Positions 35,833 through 45,745 of a stretch of 60,357 bases of DNA are shown here, piece after piece. Source of the stretch: Caldithrix sp. RBG_13_44_9 (lineage in GTDB: Bacteria; Calditrichota; Calditrichia; RBG-13-44-9); contig MESS01000079.1 of assembly GCA_001771055.1 (NCBI GenBank), positions 1 to 60,357 of the forward strand, given 5' to 3'. Below the pieces are notes generated by a model. The model made no database searches, was not told the DNA's origin, and was given only the letters and a program-made list of their open reading frames with translations. A program made the position numbers and the translations under genes. Every line of letters starts with the position of its first letter. The stretch's first letter is position 1.

Positions 35833-37260
35833 TTAGTAGGCTTTGGCAAAAATTACTCTACCCTCAGAATCCTTTCCGCAGATAATACATTTTCCCATTT
35901 CCTTTAGCCGGTCAAAAGGGATATTGCGGATGGTGGCCTTGGTTTCCTCTTTTACTTTATTTTCACATCCGGCTGACCCGCACCAGTGAGCTTCAATAAA
36001 ACCGCTCTTTTCTTCCAGGATCTTTTTAAACTCTTCATACTCGTTTATAGAATAGGTATTGGCTTTCTGAAAATCAAGAGCTTTCTGGAATAGATCCTGC
36101 TGAATTTGATCTAAAATCTGTTTTAATTGCGGAACCAGAGAATCAGCCCCAACCGAAATCTTTTGCCGGTTATCCCTCCTGACAATTGTCACCTGCCGGT
36201 TATCGACATCCCGCGGTCCTATCTCGATCCGCAGAGGAACACCGATCATCTCCCACTCAGTAAACTTATAGCCGGGTTTATACTGATCCCGGGAATCCAA
36301 TTGTACGGCAAAGTGCGGAAGTATTTTCTGATAGATTTGCTCAGTAAAATCTGACACTTTCTGGCGGGTGGATTCCTGCCAGATGGGAATAATAACCAGT
36401 TGTACCTGGGCCAGTTTTGGAGGAATAATCACTCCGCTATCATCCCCGTGGGTCAATATCAGTGCTCCCACCAGCCGGGTACTTACTCCCCAGCTGGTTG
36501 CATATACATGCTTCACTGACCCATCCTTATCCTGAAAGGTGACATCGAAAGCTTTGGCAAAATTTTGTCCCAGGTGGTGGGATGTGCCAGACTGCAGAGC
36601 TTTACCATCCTGCATCATGGCTTCGATGCTGTAGGTGTGCAGTGCTCCGGCAAATTTTTCCGATTCGGTTTTTCTACCGGTAATCACCGGCATAGCCATA
36701 TATTCTTCCGCAAATTTGCGGTAAACTTCCAGAATTTTTCGGGTTTCTTCTTCTGCTTCTTCAAAACTGGCATGGGCGGTGTGTCCTTCTTGCCATAAGA
36801 ATTCGGTAGTCCGTAAAAATAAACGGGTTCGCATTTCCCAGCGGACCACATTAGCCCATTGGTTGATCAGGATAGGTAAATCCCGATAGGACATGATCCA
36901 CTTTTTATACATGCTCCAGATAATGGTTTCGGAAGTGGGACGGACATACAATGCCTCTTCCAGAGGCTGTCCACCGCCAATGGTGACCACCGCGCACTCC
37001 GGAGCAAAACCTTTCACATGTTCCGCTTCCTTTTTCATGAAACTCTCTGGAATAAACAGCGGGAAATAGGCATTCACATGACCAGTCTCTTTGAACATTC
37101 TATCTAAAGTTTGCTGCATTTTTTCCCAGATCGCATATCCATTTGGACGGATAACCATGCATCCTTTTACCGGCGAATAGTCCGCTAATTTTCCCTGGAT
37201 AACCACATCAGTATACCAGCGGTTGAAGTCCTCACTTCGGGGGGTAATTCGTTCGGCCAT
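35833..37260 (-). CDS. proS: Prolyl-tRNA synthetase, archaeal/eukaryotic-like short form
   Basis: 475 residues, without the insertion domain of the long bacterial form. Class II motifs: the N-terminal region ending in VRPTSETIIWSMYKKWI, motif 2 in RWEMRTRLFLRTTEFLWQEG, and motif 3 near TSWGVSTRLVGALILTHGDD. The C-terminal domain has a CX4C and CIIC set typical of the zinc-binding ProS type 3, and ends in Tyr. Charges tRNA-Pro. The short-type enzyme occurs in archaea and scattered bacterial phyla. Confidence 0.96.
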   Translation of the reverse strand: MAERITPRSEDFNRWYTDVVIQGKLADYSPVKGCMVIRPNGYAIWEKMQQTLDRMFKETGHVNAYFPLFIPESFMKKEAEHVKGFAPECAVVTIGGGQPLEEALYVRPTSETIIWSMYKKWIMSYRDLPILINQWANVVRWEMRTRLFLRTTEFLWQEGHTAHASFEEAEEETRKILEVYRKFAEEYMAMPVITGRKTESEKFAGALHTYSIEAMMQDGKALQSGTSHHLGQNFAKAFDVTFQDKDGSVKHVYATSWGVSTRLVGALILTHGDDSGVIIPPKLAQVQLVIIPIWQESTRQKVSDFTEQIYQKILPHFAVQLDSRDQYKPGYKFTEWEMIGVPLRIEIGPRDVDNRQVTIVRRDNRQKISVGADSLVPQLKQILDQIQQDLFQKALDFQKANTYSINEYEEFKKILEEKSGFIEAHWCGSAGCENKVKEETKATIRNIPFDRLKEMGKCIICGKDSEGRVIFAKAY

Positions 37261-37459
37261 TAACTTACTCCTTAAATTTTCTGAGAGAAATCTATTCTTC
37301 TCTGCATCTAAAACGTTTTTTCGTAATTTCTTAAATCTATAATTATTAATAAGTTCTGAATAATAATTGAAAGAGTGACGAATTTAACCGCGGGGTCAAG
37401 GTAAAGTCAATTGGAATATTTTTGACATTCTTGTCACTTTCAATCCCTCCCTATTCATT

Positions 37460-37915
37460 TCAAAATAAAAACAGTTCTGATGATGCCTTGGAAAAATATT
37501 CATACAGCTTCCAGGTCTTTTCAAAATCATCAAGTTGAAACCCTGCTCCGGCATATAATTTTACCGGTTGCCCCTTCCGCAGTTCTTCGATGCTGACCCA
37601 TAAACCGGTAGAATGTTCCCCAGAAAGTTTCAAATCACCTCGCCGGTAAATAACCAGATAATCGATAGCGAGCAGCATTTGGTTCTGCCATTTTCCGAAC
37701 CAGGTGTTCACCGGAGTAATGATTTCTGCTTCCAGATGAGTTTCTTCTTTGATTTCCCGGAGCAGACCCTGAATCGGATCTTCATCCTGCCCTAAACGGC
37801 CGCCAGGCGGTGACCAGATGAGGGGAGGGTCAGTTCTTTTTAATAAAAGAAATTTTCCTTCCTTCAATAAATAGGCATTTACTGCCACTTGATGGCTGTA
37901 AGATTTTTCAGGCAT
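37460..37915 (-). CDS. Nudix hydrolase
   Basis: 151 residues. The Nudix box reads G-x5-E-x7-REIKEETHL, starting at GGRLGQDEDP. It has the catalytic Glu pair, but His replaces the usual Gly near the end. The N-terminal strand VNAYLLKEGKFLLLKR and the PPGGRLGQDE turn fit a house-cleaning or nucleotide-sugar pyrophosphohydrolase. Substrate not predictable. It is immediately upstream of nothing else on its strand except the thioesterase 9 bases before it. Confidence 0.9.
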   Translation of the reverse strand: MPEKSYSHQVAVNAYLLKEGKFLLLKRTDPPLIWSPPGGRLGQDEDPIQGLLREIKEETHLEAEIITPVNTWFGKWQNQMLLAIDYLVIYRRGDLKLSGEHSTGLWVSIEELRKGQPVKLYAGAGFQLDDFEKTWKLYEYFSKASSELFLF

Positions 37916-37924
37916 ACCATCTTT

Positions 37925-38326
37925 TTATTTTATGTCGAATGCTTCTCTGATTTTTTCCGGAATCGGAATAGGCTGACCTTTTAAATTGGTAAACACCCAG
38001 GTTACTTTGGCTTCTGCTGCCAGCCGCTCTTCGTTACCCTGATACACCTGCTGGGTAAAGGTCCCGCTGGTATTGCGCGATTCACTGGTAAAGGTTTTTA
38101 TGGTCACTTCATCACCTTGAAATAAAGGAGATTTGTACTCGATCTCAATTTTACGAATTACTACCAGATACCCGCTTTTCTTCATCAGGTCCAATGTGAA
38201 TCCCTTTTCCAGCAGGGCGCTCATCCGGGCAAATTCTAAATAATTAAGGTAGACGGCATTATTTACATGACCATAGGAATCGCACTCATAACTGCGGACT
38301 TTAAAGCTGGTGGTAAATATTTTCAT
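37925..38326 (-). CDS. Acyl-CoA thioesterase, 4HBT hotdog family
   Basis: 133 residues. The hotdog signature is YECDSYGHVNNAVYLNYLE near the N-terminus, with the Asp and GHVNN motif of the YbgC/FadM/4-hydroxybenzoyl-CoA thioesterase group. IEIEYKSPLFQGDEVTI follows as the central strand pair. It hydrolyses acyl-CoA thioesters; chain-length preference is unknown. Probably co-transcribed with the Nudix gene. Confidence 0.9.
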   Translation of the reverse strand: MKIFTTSFKVRSYECDSYGHVNNAVYLNYLEFARMSALLEKGFTLDLMKKSGYLVVIRKIEIEYKSPLFQGDEVTIKTFTSESRNTSGTFTQQVYQGNEERLAAEAKVTWVFTNLKGQPIPIPEKIREAFDIK

Positions 38327-38674
38327 CTCCGTTCCTCATGAATCAAAAAAGTCACTTTTTTCTAACATGGTCTATTCCATGCCAATTCTGTTTTTAAATT
38401 CAAAATATAAGAATAAACAATGATTTTTTCTATCACTTATCATTCTTTTTCTGCCGGATTTTGAAAATAGGAGAATTTTAAAGAGAAGTGTGTTAGATAT
38501 GGAAATCAATCTATAATTTTAGTATTATTTCCACTGGATCAGATTTATTCGGCTGAAGTATATACCATTTTAGTTACTCGGCTTCCGTCATGAAATTTCA
38601 TAAAAACAAGAGATACTCATCGGTAATAGTAAATATAAAATCTGACATTTAAAATATTTTTAAAGGATTCTCAA
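38327..38674. other. Divergent intergenic region, no gene seen
   Basis: 348 AT-rich bases between the thioesterase (-) and agmatinase (+) genes. It should contain two divergent promoters, but none could be picked out with confidence. Confidence 0.5.
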
Positions 38675-39535
38675 ATGATCAATGGGTTAATTAAAAGTAC
38701 CAAGAGTTATGAGGGCTGCCGGGCCACTTTTGAAGAAGCTGGAATTGTTCTATTTGGTGCAGGATTCGATGGCACTTCCAGCTATCGGCCGGGTTCACGC
38801 TTTGCCCCAATGGCTATTCGCAGTGAGACCTATTTCGCCCAGGAAGATTACAGCCCGTATTTTGAGAAGGATTTAACCGAGAAAGCCATCCATGATCTTG
38901 GTGATGTTGAACTGGCCTTTGGCAATACCAGAGAGAGTCTGGACCGAATTGAAAGGGTCAGTCGTTTTATAGTGGAGAAAAATAAAATTCCGGTCTGTAT
39001 TGGCGGGGAGCATTTGATCACCTTACCGGTTATAAAACCTCTGATTGAAAAATATCCAGACCTGCAGGTGGTTCAGCTGGATGCCCATCTGGATTTAATG
39101 GATGAGCTATTTGGCGATAAACTCTCCCATGGAGCGGTGATGCGGCGGATTTATGAATTGTTAGCCAGTCCGAAACGGATGTATCAGGTGGGTATCCGAA
39201 GTGGTAATAAAGCCGAATATGAGTTTGCCCGATCCCATACCCGGCTCTTTCCTTTCCGGGTCTCTGAATTTCTGCAGATTGCCGATGAACTTGCCGGGAA
39301 ACCGGTCTATCTGACCATTGATCTGGATGTCTTTGATCCCTCTCTGATCAGAGGTACCGGTACTCCGGAGGCCGGCGGGATCCTTTTTCAGGATTATATT
39401 GAAATTCTCCGAAAAATACAATCATTCCAACTGGTAGGAGCAGATATTGTTGAACTTTCTCCCCAGATTGACACAACCAATGTTTCTACCATAGTTACTT
39501 CAAAAATATTGAGGGAATTGCTCATCATTATTTAA
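38675..39535 (+). CDS. speB: Agmatinase/ureohydrolase-family enzyme
   Basis: 286 residues. All binuclear Mn ligands are present: His113 in GGEHLIT, the DAHLD(L)MD motif (Asp136, His138, Asp140), and Asp216/Asp218 in TIDLDVFDP. SHG at 151-153 and GTGTPEAGG match the substrate loop of agmatinases. Likely reaction: agmatine to putrescine plus urea. Formiminoglutamase or guanidinobutyrase activity cannot be ruled out from motifs alone. An AAAGGA RBS is near the ATG. No speA is seen in the window. Confidence 0.85.
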   Translation: MINGLIKSTKSYEGCRATFEEAGIVLFGAGFDGTSSYRPGSRFAPMAIRSETYFAQEDYSPYFEKDLTEKAIHDLGDVELAFGNTRESLDRIERVSRFIVEKNKIPVCIGGEHLITLPVIKPLIEKYPDLQVVQLDAHLDLMDELFGDKLSHGAVMRRIYELLASPKRMYQVGIRSGNKAEYEFARSHTRLFPFRVSEFLQIADELAGKPVYLTIDLDVFDPSLIRGTGTPEAGGILFQDYIEILRKIQSFQLVGADIVELSPQIDTTNVSTIVTSKILRELLIII

Positions 39536-39779
39536 TACATTGAGGGAAATGAATTTGAGCTAAGTTCAGTCAATGACTGATTATATTTGTTTTGATATCA
39601 GAGACTCGGTAAATGTGAATCAACTGAAAAATTCCATATCTGGATGTAAAGTGTATTATCTCCAGCCTGCACAGAACCTGCCGGAGAAAGTCTTTTTCTC
39701 AAGAGTCTCAGATTATTTTTAAGACCTGATAAATTTAAACCGATAATTATTATACATTTAAGCTGAAATTAAAACCGGC

Positions 39780-40676
39780 ATGTCACAGCTACTGAAAGAG
39801 TTGGAAGAAAAATATCGACCAGGAGTGGAGCTGCTCAAGGAAAAGGGATATTACGAGCAGACGATATCGGAGGTCTATTATTTGATCAAATATTTAGATG
39901 CTAATTGGGTTGTTCGTCTGCTCAGTGAGAATCTGTTCTCTGACATCCAGGGTGTATTCTCTCTTTTCATCCGGGAGGAGTTAAAAGATATTTATCATGA
40001 TTTAGAGGTTGCCGGTGATCTGCCTCTGAACGATCTATTAAATCGGAATTATGTCAATCTGGAAATTTTACTTAAATGTGCTACCAGCCTCAATTATCAG
40101 GTAAAGTCAATCATGAAAACGCCGGATGTGCGAAACCTTAAATTCAAATCACGATTTCTGGAAATTATTTCTCGGAAATTCAATGGGGAGATTCAATCGT
40201 ATTTTAAGATCCTGCAGGAGAATTATAAAAAATATTTTCGCAAAAAATTTACTTTTGACTTCAAAGAAAAAAACATTGTTTCCTTGCAGTGTCTGCGTAA
40301 TTTGGCCAGCGATTATGATATGAATTTTATATCTGAAGTGCTTCATTTTCAAGCGCTTTCCGCTGCCATCCATTTTGTAAAAGACCTGTTTATGAAAGAA
40401 CTGGAAAATAAGGTGAATCAGCAAATCCAGCCTATCGTTAATCACCATCACAAATTCAATAAGCTCATCATTTACTTTATCAATGATCTCAAACGAAGTT
40501 TTATTCAGTCATTAATACAGCAATTCAGGAAAGGCAAGAATTTTGATTGGATAAAATCCGGTCTGGAAGAGTACATCCACAGTGAACGATTTGCCAGATT
40601 GCTGAAAAAGGTTATTTTTCAGACTTTCTCAATCATTCACACCAGCCGGCCGCGGGCTGAATTTCAACAAAAATAG
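39780..40676 (+). CDS. Unrecognised mostly helical cytoplasmic protein
   Basis: 298 residues with no signal peptide, no membrane segment and no familiar catalytic motif. Composition is rich in Lys, Phe, Ile and Leu with predicted amphipathic helices throughout. Notable spots are a HHH triplet in NHHHKFNKL and a basic stretch KKYFRKKF. Codon use looks like its neighbours and there is a single uninterrupted frame, so it is likely real. It converges with the M1-like peptidase gene. No function is proposed. Confidence 0.7.
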   Translation: MSQLLKELEEKYRPGVELLKEKGYYEQTISEVYYLIKYLDANWVVRLLSENLFSDIQGVFSLFIREELKDIYHDLEVAGDLPLNDLLNRNYVNLEILLKCATSLNYQVKSIMKTPDVRNLKFKSRFLEIISRKFNGEIQSYFKILQENYKKYFRKKFTFDFKEKNIVSLQCLRNLASDYDMNFISEVLHFQALSAAIHFVKDLFMKELENKVNQQIQPIVNHHHKFNKLIIYFINDLKRSFIQSLIQQFRKGKNFDWIKSGLEEYIHSERFARLLKKVIFQTFSIIHTSRPRAEFQQK

Positions 40677-40751
40677 GTTATCCGATAATGACAGACGAAA
40701 GAGGTATTACTGTAACTGTCTATTGTATTTTAATCCGACCTCCCGGAGTTA

Positions 40752-42914
40752 TCACCGGATTATTAATTCCTTGATAAAAGAATAGCTCAATGGACTTTTA
40801 ATACCGGAATAATTTCCTTTCACTACATTTTTCCCATCAGAAAAAACCAGATAGCTGTATTTCCCATAGTGAGAGAGCAGGCTGCCCACCCGACCAATTT
40901 TATTATTTTCTCCCAACATGATCATGCAGATATTATTCTCAGAATCAGGTCGGCGGGTAACCCAGACCACCACTTCCTCAATTCCCGGGGTAGGCTTTCC
41001 GTTGAGATAAGCCAGTTGATCCTGCAGTGAAAATTCTTTCTCACTTTCGAATGTGAGCTTTTTATATAAACTGTTTTCTTTCGGGTTTCCCAGGAGATAG
41101 AATGATCTGTTTTCCAGATCAGCTTCGGACACTTCCTTAACCTGGTGGATGGTCAGCTGTTCTTCACCTTCGGACATCATCCGGGCCAGTTGTTGATAAG
41201 TTTCCAATTTCCCGGTTTCACAATTATCGGGTAAAATGATCCAGGCCTCCGGTTGAGCAAAAATTTCAGCAAGTGAGGGTGGAATTTCTGCTCTGGTCAG
41301 TTTGCGGAAAAGATCAAAATTGGGATCGATGCTGAGTTGTTTAGGCTGGGAATCCATATCCAGGGAGAAATTTTGTTCCGATTTTTCCAACCAGAGATAA
41401 GTAGCATAAGAAGAATCGTCCTGCAATGTGACCTCGACGGGTACAAATAAACGGTATACCTCCGGCTGATTTTGTCTCAGGGTAAAGGAAAGTTTATTAT
41501 TTTGCAGTAATACTGAGTTCAATTCAATTTCCGGCGCACCTTTCCGCCCAATCCATTGTTCAAAAAACCAGCTCAGATCTTGCTGGCAGACCTGGGCGAC
41601 GGTATTTTTTATATCATCCCAGGAAGCCTCTTTGAACTTAAAGTCCTGATAAAATTTTTGAAAACTTTTAAAAAACAGCGAGTCTCCAATGACCTGTTTC
41701 AGCTGGTGGAAGACCATGGCGCTTTTTCCGTAACCAACTGCCCGGGAGGCGCTTTCGGTTCGCTCTTTAAATTTACTGAGTGGAAAATCTTTGTTTTCTT
41801 TTACATATACGGTAAAGTCACGGTTTAAATCACGGCGGTAATCCCGGGCTTCTTCCGGACTTTTATTTTGTTTGTAATAATGATCAGCATAATAGGTGGT
41901 GAGTCCTTCACACCAGTTGCCAGAGTCATAATCTATATAAACCGAATTTCCCCACCAGTTGTGCGCCACTTCATGGCCCAGGGAGGTGTGAATGATGAAA
42001 GGCAGGCGAATGACCTGGCTCCCCAACAGAGTGTAGGAAGGCATCCCATACCCGGTAGGAAAGAAGTTTTCCACTACCGCAAATTTGCTGAAGGGATAAC
42101 TGCCGATCAGACTTTCATACATCTCCAGATATCGTTGACAGGCAGTTAAATATGATTCTGCCAGCTCCTGCGACTCTGGAAAAAAATAAGTATAAACTGA
42201 CACCTCCCGATATTTTTTCTCACCAATGGTATAATGTGAACCGACTAAATTCAAACCACTGGCGGGGTAATTAATACTCCAACCGGTTTTGCGCTGGCCG
42301 TTTTCAATTTTGTTTTCCGTCAGATCGCCTTCCGTGAGCACCATCAGACTTTCCGGGGTAGTGACAGTGATATCGAAGTGTGAAAGTTCATCCGGAATGG
42401 TAGGATACCAAAAATAAGCCGGGCTGAGGAAGATTCCCTCTTTCCCGATAAAGCCGTTGACTTCATAAGCTTTATATTCCCGGGAGAAAGCAGCTTTATC
42501 AACCGAGTCAGACGCAGTTAAGGAATAGGTGATGGTAATCTGACCTTTTTGAAAGGGTTTGTCAAAAGAAAGCGAGAGTTCACCGGCCTGTTTATATTCT
42601 TGATATAAGGAAGAGTCAGAATCATTGAAATATTTTTTCAGATCAAAGTCCGGAAGCAATTGAAACTTTAGATTTTTATCCTTCCAGACAATTTTAGAAA
42701 TAGTAGCATTTTTATTAATAAGGAAGGAAAAAGCCCTGGTTTTTTCTGCTGAATTCAGGGAAAGTGTATTCTCAATTTTCATCAGATGTTTATCTGGTTG
42801 AATGATCATTTGCAGAGACTGTTTTTCAATGGAGGTTGTGGATTGCTGACAATGGCCCGCGTCGTGCAGGCAGATAAATAAACCGAAAAGCAGTGTAATT
42901 ATCATGGTCTTCAT
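40752..42914 (-). CDS. M1-family (gluzincin) peptidase-like secreted protein lacking the GxMEN motif
   Basis: 720 residues from the ATG at 42914, chosen for its AGAGG RBS and signal peptide (TMIITLLFGLFICLHDAGHC). The zinc site is intact: HEVAH (His314, Glu315, His318) and Glu336 in WCEGLTTYYADHYY, the M1 spacing. The N-terminal beta domain is of the M1 type. Where M1 aminopeptidases have the GAMEN exopeptidase loop, this protein reads GYGMPSY, without the Glu that binds the free amino terminus, so aminopeptidase activity is doubtful. It directly follows a secreted TPR protein gene, overlapping an alternative GTG start at 42938. Confidence 0.85.
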   Translation of the reverse strand: MKTMIITLLFGLFICLHDAGHCQQSTTSIEKQSLQMIIQPDKHLMKIENTLSLNSAEKTRAFSFLINKNATISKIVWKDKNLKFQLLPDFDLKKYFNDSDSSLYQEYKQAGELSLSFDKPFQKGQITITYSLTASDSVDKAAFSREYKAYEVNGFIGKEGIFLSPAYFWYPTIPDELSHFDITVTTPESLMVLTEGDLTENKIENGQRKTGWSINYPASGLNLVGSHYTIGEKKYREVSVYTYFFPESQELAESYLTACQRYLEMYESLIGSYPFSKFAVVENFFPTGYGMPSYTLLGSQVIRLPFIIHTSLGHEVAHNWWGNSVYIDYDSGNWCEGLTTYYADHYYKQNKSPEEARDYRRDLNRDFTVYVKENKDFPLSKFKERTESASRAVGYGKSAMVFHQLKQVIGDSLFFKSFQKFYQDFKFKEASWDDIKNTVAQVCQQDLSWFFEQWIGRKGAPEIELNSVLLQNNKLSFTLRQNQPEVYRLFVPVEVTLQDDSSYATYLWLEKSEQNFSLDMDSQPKQLSIDPNFDLFRKLTRAEIPPSLAEIFAQPEAWIILPDNCETGKLETYQQLARMMSEGEEQLTIHQVKEVSEADLENRSFYLLGNPKENSLYKKLTFESEKEFSLQDQLAYLNGKPTPGIEEVVVWVTRRPDSENNICMIMLGENNKIGRVGSLLSHYGKYSYLVFSDGKNVVKGNYSGIKSPLSYSFIKELIIR

Positions 42915-42934
42915 ATATACCTCTGAATTTTTGT

Positions 42935-44173
42935 TCACTTATTTTTTTGAGAAAGATCTCCCACTTGCCGGATGAGCTTATGATCCTCTGGCAAATAACG
43001 TCTCATGTAGTTTCGACTGATTTCCCAGAAATTATTGGCATCCGCCAGTGATTTCCGGGAAAAAGCCAGGTTGCCTTTTGACCAGTAAATATTAGCCAGC
43101 ACTTCATCCCAATTTTCATACTGTACCAGCATTAACTCAAACAAAGAATCCGGCAGGGAGTAATTCCGGGTGTGGGCCATATAGTTTTCCAGTTTCCGGT
43201 ATCCTTTTAATTCATAGGGATTGTTCAACAGCATTTCATGGAACAGGATCTTCACTTTGCCTGAATCATTCCGGGCTTCATAAAAATCTATTAAATCCAG
43301 GTAGGCATCTTGCAGATCCGGCAAAAGATCGATGCATTCCTGCATGGTAACCAAAAATTTTTCGGATTCTCTCAGTTGCTGCAAAGCATTAGCGGACAAA
43401 CGAAGAGCATCATATTTCAGATAGAGGTCTTCAGTTGTTAGATATTTTAAAGCCTCACTGGCATAATTGTAAGCCTGGGTATATAATTTTTTCTGAAAAC
43501 TGATTTCGGCCAGACGATAGAGTGAAATGCCGTCTGCCGGTTCTTTACGGGTATTTTTCTGATAATAACTCCGGGCCCGGTCGAGCTGGTTTCGATTGAA
43601 ATAATAATCTCCCATCCAGCGGTTCATCTGGATATTTTTATAACCCAGCTTTTCCGCCTGTGAGTAATTATTAAAAGTTCTATCTTCCAGGGATTTGATA
43701 GTGGTTGGTTTGGCGAACTCAAAGTGACTCAGATCCCGCAATTGAAGATCATAATAATCACCCAAAAATTTATAAGCCAGGGCATACCTGGAATGATCCT
43801 TAATAGTCTTTTCCAGGATCCGCTGAGGATATCTGAGACGAATAATTCGGGGGTTCTCATCTTCTGCGGTTGAAGGGATTTTGTCAGAGTCCGGATCTTT
43901 TAAATAAAAGAAATCATAATTCTCATGCCGGTAGTAATTGGTAAGAGCATTACTTACCATCCAACAGGTGAAAAAGGGTTTCATCCCGTTCTGCTGAAGA
44001 AATTCTTCCAGCAGTAAATGGACCGTAGCATATTTCTCCTGTTCCAGAAAGGTATTAACCTGCTGAACAAAGATAGTACTGTCTGTTTGGATATCCTGAC
44101 TCCAGCTTGTTGGAATCAACCACAAGACTAAAAGCAGGGTGAACAATATTTTTGGATGGGAAAGAATAAACAT
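42935..44173 (-). CDS. Secreted TPR-repeat protein
   Basis: 412 residues. The N-terminal signal peptide is hydrophobic (ILFTLLLVLWLIPTSWS). Helical repeats with TPR character follow (AYKFLGDYYDLQLRDL, WMGDYYFNRNQLDRARSYY, LYRLAEISFQKKLYTQAYNYASEAL). It likely acts in the periplasm as a binding scaffold. It is the upstream partner of the M1-like peptidase gene and the two stop/start regions overlap, so they are presumably one operon and may work together. Confidence 0.8.
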   Translation of the reverse strand: MFILSHPKILFTLLLVLWLIPTSWSQDIQTDSTIFVQQVNTFLEQEKYATVHLLLEEFLQQNGMKPFFTCWMVSNALTNYYRHENYDFFYLKDPDSDKIPSTAEDENPRIIRLRYPQRILEKTIKDHSRYALAYKFLGDYYDLQLRDLSHFEFAKPTTIKSLEDRTFNNYSQAEKLGYKNIQMNRWMGDYYFNRNQLDRARSYYQKNTRKEPADGISLYRLAEISFQKKLYTQAYNYASEALKYLTTEDLYLKYDALRLSANALQQLRESEKFLVTMQECIDLLPDLQDAYLDLIDFYEARNDSGKVKILFHEMLLNNPYELKGYRKLENYMAHTRNYSLPDSLFELMLVQYENWDEVLANIYWSKGNLAFSRKSLADANNFWEISRNYMRRYLPEDHKLIRQVGDLSQKNK

Positions 44174-44288
44174 CTATTTTAGATCAGTTGGTGAATGTTA
44201 AATCGACCGATTATTTCATTCTGCCAGCCTTAAATTTTTTAACTCTGGCCAGAATAAACACTCAATTTTATCTTTTTCGGTACTCATT

Positions 44289-44771
44289 TTACTGCTTATA
44301 ACCTATTTTCCTGAGAAATTCCTTCCGTTGATTAATATCTTTTTCGCTCTCGATGCCAAGTGGAGGTTCTCCATCCACTACTCCCAATATTGCTCTCCCC
44401 ATCTCAGATTCGGCAATTATTACCTGGGTTGGATTGGCAGTGGCACAGAATATTCGGCAAACTTCCGGTACCATCTTCAGGGAATTTAACACATTGACCG
44501 GAAAGGCATTTTTCAGGAAAACAATAAAACTGTGTCCGGACGCAATTTGCATGGCATTGTTTTGCGCTAATTCAATCATCCCCTGATCATTACCGGTCCA
44601 GCGCACCAAACGCGGCCCCGAAGCTTCGCAAAAAGCCACTCCGAATTTAACTCCCGGAACGGCCTGAATCACTGCCTCGTAAACATCCTCGACGGTTTTG
44701 ATAAAATGACTTTGTCCCAAAATAAAATTGATTTCCGCTGGTTTATTGATTTCTACCATTTTCAGATTCAT
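44289..44771 (-). CDS. Adenosine-specific kinase-family protein (DUF355)
   Basis: 160 residues with a clear AGGAGA RBS. The sequence matches the small Adenosine_kin family seen in archaea and thermophilic bacteria: NFILGQSHFIKTVEDVYEA, FGVAFCEASGPRL, ASGHSFIVFLKNAFPVNVLN, EVCRIFCATANP and GRAILGVVDGEPPLG. The family name derives from structural and ligand evidence on a few members; its cellular role is poorly defined. Confidence 0.9.
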   Translation of the reverse strand: MNLKMVEINKPAEINFILGQSHFIKTVEDVYEAVIQAVPGVKFGVAFCEASGPRLVRWTGNDQGMIELAQNNAMQIASGHSFIVFLKNAFPVNVLNSLKMVPEVCRIFCATANPTQVIIAESEMGRAILGVVDGEPPLGIESEKDINQRKEFLRKIGYKQ

Positions 44772-44864
44772 GCAATTCTCCTGCTAAATATTGAATCGAA
44801 AATTTATATAACAATTCTTCCCCATGCAAACAGTTAAAGGGGCAAATTGACTCGATATACCGGT

Positions 44865-45617
44865 TTATATAAGCTGTTGAATATTTAATTCCTCTTTATT
44901 CAGGCGCTCCAGAATGTGAAAGTAATGTTCTTTGGAACCGAGATCAATCCAGGTTCCGTGATGTGGATACACTGCTATTTTCTCCTTTTTTCGGAGAGCT
45001 GGCCGGTAAAAATCTTCAACCACCGATGAAAATACCGGTTTTAAATAACCCCGGGCCTGGGGAGTGAGGATGTGATATCCCATAAAAATTCCGGTCTGGC
45101 TGTGGTTGCCAATTTCAGAACCTTTAGGAAGAATATCCACCAGTATTTCATTTCTATCGAACTGCAGCAGGGCATATTCCCGGGAATTTCGGGAAGGCCA
45201 TACTGCCATACTGGCCAGTGGATTTTTCAAGTAATGATTTTCCATCAACCCCAATAAAGAGAAATCAGACAGAATATCGGAATTTACCACTAAAATTGTT
45301 TCTTCTTTAAAATTAGCTTCGGCAAATGCAATTCCTCCTCCGGTTCCCAAAATATTTTTTTCTTCACTGAAGATAATCTGTAAATCGGGGTATTTTTTTT
45401 TCTCGAGATGTTCTTTTATCAAGGATCCAAGGTAGTGCAAATTGACGACGATCTTCTGTATTCCAGCTTTGCTCAATTTCTGAATGGTGATATCCAGCGG
45501 CGTCAAATGATCCAGCGGAAGCAGGGCTTTTGGAGTATCTTTACCCATCTCTTTCATGCGGGTCCCAAATCCGGCCGCCAGAATCATCGCGGTAGTGATT
45601 TTCTGATAATGTCTCAT
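44865..45617 (-). CDS. Sugar-1-phosphate nucleotidyltransferase, MurU/RmlA-like
   Basis: 250 residues. The activation loop is AMILAAGFGTRMKEMG(x)DTPKALLP, with the metal-binding Asp in VVNSDIL and a second Asp in WIDLGSKE. Its length and the short C-terminus, with no left-handed beta-helix, resemble N-acetylmuramate-1-phosphate uridylyltransferase or related enzymes. The sugar cannot be told from sequence. It is divergent from the UDP-glucuronate decarboxylase gene, so a role in nucleotide-sugar supply for surface glycans is likely. Confidence 0.88.
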   Translation of the reverse strand: MRHYQKITTAMILAAGFGTRMKEMGKDTPKALLPLDHLTPLDITIQKLSKAGIQKIVVNLHYLGSLIKEHLEKKKYPDLQIIFSEEKNILGTGGGIAFAEANFKEETILVVNSDILSDFSLLGLMENHYLKNPLASMAVWPSRNSREYALLQFDRNEILVDILPKGSEIGNHSQTGIFMGYHILTPQARGYLKPVFSSVVEDFYRPALRKKEKIAVYPHHGTWIDLGSKEHYFHILERLNKEELNIQQLI

Positions 45618-45745
45618 GGATCAATTTTTCGCTTTTCTTCTCTACATTTGCTTGCCGTGAAAGGTCATCTGACAATTTCATTGATTTAAATAACTGCTAA
45701 ACCTAAATTAATTTAAAAGATAAAGCAAGTTTAAGGAAACAGATT

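Noticed and set aside
39573..39722. A 49-codon frame (ATG at 39573, TAA at 39720-39722) between agmatinase and the unrecognised helical protein.
   Set aside because: No convincing ribosome-binding site and no recognised motif; its codons look plausible, but a frame of this length can occur by chance, so it is not called.
40732..40762. AATCCG/CGGATT inverted repeat between converging genes.
   Set aside because: Long loop, no T-run, and it overlaps the end of the M1-like peptidase gene; not a credible terminator.
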